Assembly (NCBI RefSeq): GCF_014805685.1
Contig: NC_060886.1
Location: forward strand, 20,794,108-20,858,107
Length of the DNA stretch: 64,000 nucleotides
Source: Silurus meridionalis
Taxonomy: Eukaryota; Chordata; Actinopteri; Siluriformes; Siluridae
Direction of reading: 5' to 3'
The position numbers and the translations under genes are program-made. The notes beneath the pieces are model-generated. The model made no database searches and had not been told where the DNA came from. It worked only from the letters and a program-made list of their open reading frames with translations. Positions 1 through 64,000 of this stretch are shown piece by piece. How positions within the stretch are numbered: position 1 is the first letter of the stretch; each line of letters begins with the position of its first letter.

Positions 1-2650
1 ATTTACAGTAGAATGAGAGCTAAACTACTATACTTTATTTGCTCCAATGCACCACTTATAGCATTCTCATCTTACATATTGCCCCAAAAACTATGTAACA
101 ACATACAGCTTAGTGGTGCTTGGTTCTGGGAAGGGTTTCTCTTTTTTTTCTGTTTTCTCTGTTGTTTTCAATTGTTTATTCCTTCCCTTTGTACTTTTCC
201 CCCTTTCTGACCTGTTCAGAAGTGATTAATTGAAACTCTGAACAAATATCAGACAAATCACAGGGACAGAAAGTGAGATTATTCCTGCTTCTGCATATAT
301 AATGAGTTTTGAGAGGAATAACTTTTTTAAAGTCAACAATGCATAATGCATGCATGTCAATAATGTTGGCTCATTCATTGGACGTAATTACATTTCTTAA
401 ATTAATTATTAATTTTTAAAAAGTGATTGCTCAGTTCCAGTTTATCATCTGAAAAAGTGTTTTGCTTTTAGTTTTTCCAGGCACTAACCTGATTTCTGAG
501 GTATATATATGCTGTGCAAGACAAAGTGCTGCAGAGTTCAGAGAAAACAAAAGCAAGTGACAAAAAGAGTAATGATAACCTGAACCTCTGGCTATATCAT
601 TCATAAAACATTAACTCATCCCTCATTCACCCCCTGAGACCAGTTAGGGGTGACATTTTGCAGGAGACATTACTATGATATACTCTATATAAAAACAACT
701 TATATGCTTGGATCTTGCAAGATAGAACTTAAAAAACCAAATCATAAATGTCTTTCTAAGTGTTCACGTGCTATTATTAGATATCACAATAATCACTCCT
801 GTTATACAGTTAGGTGAATTTATTATTAAATGTAATGATTAATGATTGATGTTTTGACATCTTGTATGTCCCAGGCTCATTTTTAGGTCTTATAGTTTCA
901 GGACATACTTTTTAATTATATACATACATTAATATAATAACACTTTCCATTTTGTGTCTTATTTTATAACATTTGTTTCATGACAGCTGTTGCAAAGCCT
1001 CAGAAAAATTTTTTATATGAGGATGAGTTCAATAAAAACCTCAAAGGTGTGACATGAAATTCTAAAGATATTCTGGCATTTCTTAAGCACTTGAACACAG
1101 CAAAGGTTATACAAAACAAGGACACACTTTTGTGACATCTGTTTGCAATTAACAGTGCAAAATACTTTCTTTGAAAAATATACCCTCATATTTTTCTCTA
1201 CCTTCATCAAAAATATCATCTTAATCTATGTATAATTTTTCACAAAATGCTATGAAACGTACACAGGAAAAAAATAAATATTACAGTAAAATCTAGTAAA
1301 GAAAATTTCCACACAAAAATACTAGTATATATGTATATAAATAAGGTTTGCATGGCACAAAAGTTTTTTTTTATATTTATCTGCATTAACTAGCAATATC
1401 CTTGTTTTATAAGTACATTTTATTCAAATTTCACCTTAATGAACAGCATAAACCTTAGCGCCATAAAAAGCACACATAATTAAATGGTCTTCATTACTAT
1501 TTAATGGTCACTAATGGCCATTTTTAACTGTTCCAACCACAGGTAGCATGGAAATGAGTAAATGCAGAAACATCAGCCTTCATTAAGCCTGAGCTGTCAG
1601 AACCCAGAATGATTTATTAAGGAATTCATGGCAGTGTGTAAACCATACACCTGGCTCAGAAACAAACATTGAGTGAACTGAGAAAGCGTTACAGAAAGCC
1701 TTTCTCTTTCAAAACACATCATATGCAATAGCTTAAGGCCTTAGAACTGAAACACAACAAGAAATATTAAAAACAATCTATCCATAATGCAAAAAAATTT
1801 AATCAGTTTAAAGCGCTGTTATCCCAAATGCAAACCAAGTTTAATTCGAGTTAAAATTGTAGTAAGCAAACAAGTAAACATGACTTCTCGTTTATTTATT
1901 TATTTTTTGTAAGCACTTAATTTTTTGTAAGCACTTAAAATTAAACTATATAAACCTAACTTACTTAATCAGGTTTATATAGTTTAATTTTAAGCCACAC
2001 ATTTACATGCATTTAATTCAGTACAGGACTTAAAACACGGATAATTCTAATAATAAGCAAATCACAATTTTTATTTTTATTTATTGCACAACTATATACT
2101 ATTTTTGTCTGATGACATGTTATCTATAAGTCTGCAGCATTGATAAAGATCTTGCTTAAACATACACTGCATTTCCTGTAATAGTAACAAGACACTTCTA
2201 ACTCTGAAAAAAGAATGTCATTAAAAGCAGATTCCAGCTTCCATAACACTTTATAACATGTTTTTCTCAATCTTATGAGACAGGGTTGCCCTATGTATTT
2301 ATGTATCTGAGGATATTTTATATATTCACATTTCCATACTGTATGATTCTTTTATTTTTGTTACTGAAGCTGTCATCTGAGTCCGGTACACTTTATACTT
2401 GGTCAATAAAAGATTATGAATCATATCATTAAATATTTATGGGAAGTGCTCAAGAAGGGCCAAAGCATCTTTAAATCTTTAAAAACTAACGATGGCTTAT
2501 TAGGTTTCATGCTCATACTGTATGTGCATGGCCTATAAATTATAATTATGTTGGGTGCACATGATCTTTTTTCATGCATCAAATTTTTTTTTTAACACCG
2601 ACACAAAATTCAAATTCATGTATATGGTGAATGAATTAGATTCTGAATGT
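1..2650. other. upstream AT-rich DNA, no gene seen
   Basis: No coding exon, RNA gene or clear transposon was recognised. All open frames are short, with composition typical of chance. The one notable structure is the perfect hairpin at 1934-1994. Confidence 0.6.
1934..1994. repeat. perfect 24-bp inverted repeat (hairpin)
   Basis: Arms 1934-1957 and 1971-1994 are exact reverse complements separated by 13 bases. A direct duplication containing GTAAGCACTTAA precedes it (about 1907-1938). The arms are very AT-rich. Confidence 0.85.
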
Positions 2651-2654
2651 TAAT

Positions 2655-3345
2655 AGTCAAGTCAAGTCAAGTCAAGTCAAGTCAAGTTTCTTTCTATAGC
2701 GCTTTTCACAACAGACATTGTTTTGAAAGCAGCTTTACAGAAATCATCAGTTAAGGTGAATGGTGTGCATTTGTCCCTGATCCCTGAGCAAGCTGTGGCG
2801 ACTGTGGCAAGGAAAAACTTCTTTAGATGTTATGAGGAAGAAACCTTAAGAGGAACCAGACTCAAAAGGGGAACCCATCCTCATTTGGGTGACATCAAGA
2901 GTTTGATCATAAATCTTTCAACAATACAGAACACTGGAGAGTGAGAACTAACATGAGTACTGGAGTATAAGATTATAAGTAATGTTCTTTCAACAGTCTT
3001 TTACAGTCATTATGGTTATAAAACTAGAAGCTACTGAGCAACTCATAAAATAGCTCAACATTTGCGATCATCACAGATCCAACACCAGCTTCTCCATGCC
3101 AGAGCCTTTAAACAATCCAGGAGGTCCAATGTTAAAACTCCACACATGAAGTGGGATCCAGCTGGCACTAGTACGTCTCTGGGTGGTACGGGAAGTTTGC
3201 GAGTTTCGGATCTATTTCTTAGAAGGTCCATTATCTTCATGAGGTGAGAAGTGACTGGAACTGGCCAAACCTCAGGATGCCTCGGGATGGGGAATAGATC
3301 ACTATTATCATAATAATAATAATAATAATAATTATTATTAATAAT
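2655..3345. repeat. old fish interspersed repeat, headed by (AGTCA)n
   Basis: Starts with an (AGTCA)n array (2655-2697), continues through TATAGCGCTTTTCACAAC and AGGAAGAAACCTTAAGAGG, and ends in an AT-rich (ATA)n tail at 3307-3347. An inverted, shorter copy of the same middle segment lies at about 51950-52040. Open frames in it look accidental. I do not assign a named family. Confidence 0.6.
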
Positions 3346-3347
3346 AA

Positions 3348-3850
3348 CAACAAGTCAAACAGCCAGGGACAAAGCTAAGCTGCAGCATGTCATCCACTCT
3401 GCTGAGAAGGTGATTGGCTTCAAGCTCCCATCCCTCCATTAGCTGTACGTCTCCAGGACCCAAGATCGCAGCTGACCCCTCTCATCCTTGAAACAAACTA
3501 TTTCAGTACCTCCCCTCTGGTAAGAGGTTCTGGTTCATTAGGACCAGGACCTACGCCACAAGAACAGTTTCTTCACCACTGCAGTCAGCCTGCTGAACAG
3601 TGCCCCACTTACCCCCAGATGACCCCCCCCTTCAAAAACTTAGGGACAGTCACTTTCACTTTCATATTCTAAATTGCACTTCTTTTCATGCAAACTCGCA
3701 CTTCTGTATACAATATTTATTTCATTCTATATTGTGTACATAATTCATGTCTGTATATATGTTTGGACAGTCACTTTCACTTTTACACATTTCGTATCTG
3801 TGTATATGTTTGCACCTGACACCTAGACCAATTCCCAGTACTGTACTAGT
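3348..3850 (+). pseudogene. 3' end of a degraded LINE (Rex1/CR1-like RT C-terminus and 3'UTR)
   Basis: Conceptual translation on the plus strand gives fragments such as FKLPSLH-LYVSRT and RHKNSFFTTAVSLLNS, typical of the C-terminus of CR1/Rex1-clade reverse transcriptases in fish, broken by stops. A long 3'UTR-like region follows to about 3850. The 5' part is absent, as is usual for LINE truncation. Confidence 0.6.
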
Positions 3851-3958
3851 GCTTCTTTGCTGAACCCTTTGCTATACCTGGCAATACAATTTTTTTCTGT
3901 TTCTGATTATTATTATTATTACCTTGTTGAGTGTCTTATAAAAGTATATATTATCAGC

Positions 3959-3961
<3 letters not shown>

Positions 3962-4011
<50 letters not shown>
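3962..4011. repeat. (AC)n microsatellite, 25 units
   Basis: Uninterrupted AC dinucleotides. Confidence 0.97.
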
Positions 4012-4014
<3 letters not shown>

Positions 4015-4407
4015 CAGAGTAAGTCCACAGTTGGTAAAGTACATGAATGACATTTAATAATTTTATAGGATCAGTAGGTTCCCTCATTCCACCTTTACCT
4101 CTGACCTTTAAACTCTCTGCCTGAGGCTCAGTCATACTTCGACTGTCACCACAGAAACCCATAAAAAGAGAGAGGAGATGAAAAGAGGCTGGTGAAAGGC
4201 TATAATCTGTCCTGATGCCAAAGAACACAAACAAACACACACACAAACACATATATACAAACAGTCCATTCCACATTAAGCCCAGTAACACACACTGACT
4301 ATTCCAACATCATGTTCCAAACACAAAGACACTGTATTTTTACATAAATATTAAAATTATGTAGCACACACAGGATAGCTGTAACAATACAGGGAAACAT
4401 CTTGACC

Positions 4408-4819
<412 letters not shown>

Positions 4820-4941
4820 ACTGAGCTTTGAACATTAGTAAGACCTGAAAAAAGCTCTCTGAACCATGAACAGTAGCCTGGAGCTCAGATTAATATTAAT
4901 GCTCCACTCATCGGGGTAATGTTTTCTCTCTTTCTCCATTA

Positions 4942-4945
<4 letters not shown>

Positions 4946-4985
<40 letters not shown>
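4946..4985. repeat. (TC)n microsatellite
   Basis: About 20 uninterrupted TC units. Confidence 0.95.
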
Positions 4986-4987
<2 letters not shown>

Positions 4988-5091
4988 ACCTAATAATGCT
5001 GCATTAGCATTAACAGTCTTTAGCACTGGCACAGAAGTAGCTGCATATCAATGTTCACTGTTGTGTGTCATTATGCAGCCTGTCCAGTGTG

Positions 5092-5102
5092 TTATTATTA
5101 TT

Positions 5103-5157
<55 letters not shown>
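5092..5157. repeat. (TTA)n microsatellite
   Basis: TTA repeats with two ATC interruptions. Confidence 0.95.
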
Positions 5158-5158
<1 letters not shown>

Positions 5159-7129
5159 AAAATATGATAATTGTTACATTTTCTTTACATTTATTTTCAG
5201 TGTTAATTTGTTTATTACTTTTCTCAGTTTTCTTTTTATTCTGAATAATACAAAAAAACTAATTCAACTGGACATGAAACATGAATTGAATTAGAGCCAG
5301 TAATTTTTATTTGGTTTATAACTATGAATCACTTATAGATATTTATATTTATATTCAGAAACCGAACAAGAAATCCACGCAATATGCGAACAGACTAAGA
5401 ACGTGACAAAGATAGAGGTACTGAAGAATGTTCTGCATGCTTTAGAGACAATGGATCCAAGAACTAGTTCAGAAAGCTCAGAATTCCTACACAACATAAC
5501 CAAATGTTTTTTGAAAGCTACCTGAAATATGAGTGTCATCATCAAAAAAAATTATCTCATATTAAAAATGTACAATCGCACCTGCTGCTCATTTCACTCA
5601 CTGAATGTGCTGATGAAATCACTTTAGGTGCACCATTAGAGCTTAAGCATGGCTGATTGAGCAACAGGGCATGTCATTATAGTGCACCTAATGGTCCATA
5701 AAAATGGCAGATTTATGTGAAGTGTTTGCAGTATTAATGCTGCTTCAAATTCCATATTTCCTTGTTTGAAGTGCTACATTTAACAGCACCCTCTGATATA
5801 ACAAAGATGCCTTTAAAAATAAGCAAAGTAAACATTTTCTGCAAAACACTATACTAGAAATATGACCGAACAGCCATATAACGAAAATATTTGGCCTGAC
5901 CAAAAAAAAAAAAGGGTCTCAGTAATATCAATCTGAGACCTACAAATGCATGAGAATGCTGGCTGCTGCTTTTTGTTGAGCATGTTGGAGATTCTTCCAA
6001 AGTTCTTCTCAGGACTTGTTACATTAGCTTCTGTTCTTGCAGGTAAATCCTGACAGCTTGCATTTATCTTGTGTTTATTTTATTTTTGTGAAAAGTGGTG
6101 TATTATTTAATCACCTACTTTCTTTGCTGACATACACGGATTTTTTTGTTCTTTGTTACAAAAGTAATGTTTGGAAATGTAAAACATCCCACTAATGCAG
6201 AGCCATAAAATAAAAACAAAATTATTATTAAATAATATTATGGTGCAGTACCGAAAACCTGCTGACAGCACTGTCTTCTCTTATATAACACTGCAACAAA
6301 TATATATTCAGTGTATATATACATAATTTAATGAAAGTATGTGACACTGTATTGATTGCTGTATAATGAGTACCAGTAAAACTAAATCCACTGATGGAAA
6401 AGTTTGTCTCTGGATCATTTTTTTTTTAGTTTACCAACCAGCATTCATGTTGATTGCTCCATTCTAAGTAGTTAGAAGGTGTTGATTAGTATCTTAAAAC
6501 AGCAGCTCTGAGCTATAAGCAGCTCTGAGCTATTAGACTGACTGTATATTAACTGCATATTAAATGTGCTCCTTCTTATAAGAAAGAAAGAAAGACAGAC
6601 TGTGAAAGAACAACTATTTGTAGCTGCTGTAATATAAGAGAAAACCACATTTTACTTGCTATGTGGAGGTTCTATGCCATTTAATATTACACCAAACTGC
6701 CAAATGGTGTGTGCCATCGACTAAACTATACAAAGTTATGGCAAACCTCAACAGTATAACAAGGAAATGTTTACATCCGGGCATGTGTGTGACATCCATT
6801 GTTATATAATTTGGGCTTCATACAAGAAGTCATAAGTAAATGTACTTGTTAAGATTTGTTAGTGTTTTTTAATTTGTTAATTTGTTTTTGCATTTCTTTT
6901 GCATTTTGCATTTCATTGATGCCTTTTGCTGACATTGCTAACAATTAACTTTCTTTCTTTCTTTTTTCTTTTTATTTTTGTATTATTTTTTTTATTACAA
7001 TCCACTTTGCTGCACTACATCACTTCTTCCTGTGTTCAGATGTCATTAAAAATTAAATTAACACTGCCGACCCAGTAAATGTGTCATATATATATACAGA
7101 ATATAGACCTTCTGGTCTTCCACATGTTC

Positions 7130-7276
7130 GACAGCTGTGTGCGCGCGCGCGCGTGCGTGTGTGAGTAGTGTAGTGAGGATGGTAAACTCTCATTCAGTGA
7201 CTGAGCGCACCTGCGCACTGAAGTCTCTCTCCTACCTTCTCGAGCTGACTAAGAGAAGTGTTTCAGCTTCAGCACC
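7130..7276 (+). promoter_or_regulatory. probable dpp10 5'UTR/core promoter region
   Basis: The bases just before exon 1 are the most GC- and CpG-rich in the neighbourhood and begin with an alternating purine-pyrimidine tract (GTGTGCGCGCGCGCGCGTGC). No clear TATA box with a defined start site could be assigned. The call rests on position and base composition only. Confidence 0.35.

Positions 7277-7280
<4 letters not shown>
7179..7280 (+). promoter_or_regulatory. upstream ORF (33 codons) overlapping the dpp10 start codon
   Basis: An ATG at 7179 has A at -3 and G at +4, a strong initiation context. It opens a 33-codon frame whose TGA (7278-7280) overlaps the main ATG (7277-7279) as ATGA. If transcription starts upstream of 7179, ribosomes would meet this start first, and dpp10 would need leaky scanning or termination-reinitiation. 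The transcript start is not visible, so the role is inferred. Confidence 0.5.
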
Positions 7281-62533
<55,253 letters not shown>

Positions 62534-63185
62534 GTAGGAGACAGTGTCTTTTTCTTTACACATGTCTTAAATCAATTTTCAAGCTTTACATCAGAAATTC
62601 TTTCTTTAAAGTACACAAAACATGAATGAATATGTGACTGAAAAACTGATTTGTTGTGAGTTTACATTTATAATTAAACCTTAAAAAACAAAGCTTTTGT
62701 TTAGATGCAGATTTCGATTTAGTTGCCTAATAAACAAGCCAGAGGCCACATTGGCAAGGACAAATGATACGAGGAAGAAATCCAGGGGGGCTCCACACTC
62801 AATAAGCCATGATAGGCTGTGAGTCAATTTGATTTTTATCATGGGTGTTCTTAGGAATGAAGTCAGGTGGCAACAAAAACAATATGTTGAAATGCAGTGT
62901 TCAATAAATAATTTAATTTATTATTAATAATATTCACCATAAACAGTTCTTCTGCAAAAGTAGTCTGTTATCAGAAAGCTTTGGTTGCTAAGTAACACTT
63001 TGAACAAGTAACAGGGCATTCTATTGAGAGTTTACCAGTTTTATTGGTTTCAAACATTACTACAAAATAAATTTATTGTGATGTGGGGTGGTATTTAAAA
63101 AAGCATATTTTTTATTTTTTTTTCAATTTTTGAGTATTGAACGAGTATTATGAATGACTTCTGTTGGATTTGGCCGGAATTAATA
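62534..63185 (+). other. dpp10: dpp10 intron 20, first part
   Basis: AT-rich sequence after the exon 20 donor, with no recognised element. Confidence 0.6.
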
Positions 63186-63231
63186 CAGTACATACGGAAA
63201 GAATTCATAGCACTTCACTTTTTCCATTTTC

Positions 63232-63488
63232 ATTTGTGGTATTTAGCGGATGTCCTTGTCCAGAGTCTCTAGCAATGAATAAATCTAAACTGGTATGCTA
63301 GATTACAAACTTAAGATAAATCAGACAACAACTCTTGATTTTTACAAAGCAAACTTGGAAAGTGCTAATTTAAGTGTTTCAGGTAGAGGTAGGTCTTCAA
63401 CCGTTGCAACCGTCTCTGTTCGGACATCTAGGGGAAGTTTATTGCACCACCTCGGTGCCAGAACAGAGAAGAACCTTGAAGAATATAT
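63232..63488. repeat. interspersed repeat inserted in the Tc1 end
   Basis: Related to 44895-45270 and ending with TGCACCACCTCGGTGCCAG then AGAAGAACCTT. TTTCCA occurs on both sides, a possible target duplication. Confidence 0.65.
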
Positions 63489-63714
63489 TTCCACATTTTG
63501 TTATGTAACAGCCTTATTCTAAAATGTATAAATTCATTATTTTCCTCAAAACTCTACAAACAATACCCCATAATGTCAATTTGAAAGAAGTTTGTTTAAA
63601 ATCTTTGTATACATATGTAAATATGTATATAAGTATTCACAGTCTTTGTATAATACTTTTAAAGTACAAATATATTTGTTCAAGTCTTTTTGAGTATGAT
63701 GCTACAAGCGTGGC

Positions 63715-64000
63715 ACACCTATTATTAGGCAGTTTCTCCCATTCTTCTTTGCAGAACCTCTCAATCTCCATTAGGTTGGATGAAGGCTGTCAGTGTACAG
63801 CCATTTTCAGATCTCTCCAGATATGTTCAATCAGGCTCTGACTTGGCCACTTGTCCCATAGCCACTAATTTGTTATGTTGGCTGTGTGCTTAAGGTTGTT
63901 GTTCTGTTGGAAGATGAACTGTTGCCCCAGTCTGAGGTCCAGAGCCCTCTGGAGCAGGTTTTCATCAAAGATGTCTCTGTACATTGCTGCATTCATCTTT
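63715..64000 (-). pseudogene. Tc1 transposase C-terminal region (dead)
   Basis: Minus-strand translation gives NAAMYRDIFDENLLQRALDL, then QFIFQQNNN-KHTAN, then IEHIWRDLKMAV. In active Tc1 enzymes the FQQDND motif supplies a catalytic aspartate; here both aspartates read N. Stops occur after TNI-TN and after KMAVH, so the copy is dead. Confidence 0.75.

Larger units (their letters stand above)
63190..64000 (-). mobile_element. Tc1-like transposon, left part, split by another repeat, runs off window
   Basis: The end CATACGGAAAGAATTCATAG then CACTTCACTTTTTCC is a fish Tc1 inverted repeat. The element is interrupted at about 63227, resumes at about 63489 with TCCACATTTTGTTATG, and continues past the window edge. 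The transposase is read on the minus strand. Confidence 0.75.

Noticed and set aside
2723..3247. Small open frames in the upstream repeat
   Set aside because: They sit in an interspersed repeat present elsewhere in the window in inverted form; no conserved protein pattern.

Overview
This is a 64-kb piece of an animal nuclear genome, almost certainly a teleost fish. It is AT-rich, has split exons with GT..AG introns, is packed with dinucleotide microsatellites, and carries transposon families typical of fish (Tc1-like, hAT, DIRS, RTE, tRNA-derived SINE). The species cannot be fixed from the sequence.

It holds one protein-coding gene, on the plus strand: the 5' two-thirds or more of a dpp10-type gene (inactive dipeptidyl-peptidase-like auxiliary subunit of Kv4 potassium channels). 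Twenty coding exons were placed between 7277 and 62533. Their splice phases join into one open frame of 629 complete codons plus two bases. They cover the short cytoplasmic tail, the single membrane segment, the extracellular beta-propeller and the start of the alpha/beta-hydrolase domain. The remaining exons, including the one where active relatives carry the catalytic serine, lie beyond the right edge. Intron 1 is about 23.8 kb and intron 9 about 10.3 kb; the others are short to medium.

Region by region: 1-7.1 kb is upstream DNA with an old interspersed repeat, a LINE tail and a microsatellite cluster. 7.1-7.3 kb is the promoter-proximal region with a strong upstream ORF and exon 1. 7.3-31.2 kb is intron 1, with a MITE framed by inverted microsatellites (11.3-12.1 kb), a nested pair of hAT elements (15.5-17.1 kb) and a degraded DIRS retrotransposon inside a dead Tc1 element (17.7-21.4 kb). 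31-44 kb holds exons 2-9. 44-54.3 kb is intron 9, with a hAT MITE, a MITE interrupted by a 3'-truncated RTE LINE, and a hAT relic with a BED zinc finger. 54.3-62.5 kb holds exons 10-20. The right end is a dead Tc1 element split by another repeat.

The most interesting signals concern expression of dpp10. (a) A 33-codon upstream ORF in strong start context ends in an ATGA overlap with the main start codon. (b) Sense-strand (UG)n repeats sit 2-16 nt from the 3' splice sites of exons 2, 3, 8 and 13. (c) The membrane-anchor exon 2 lies between complementary (UG)23 and (AC)24 tracts, with a competing (UG)27 tract further down intron 2. (d) The in-frame exon 13 has a (UG)29 tract before it and a UUAGGG-like array after it. 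The splicing consequences are inferences.
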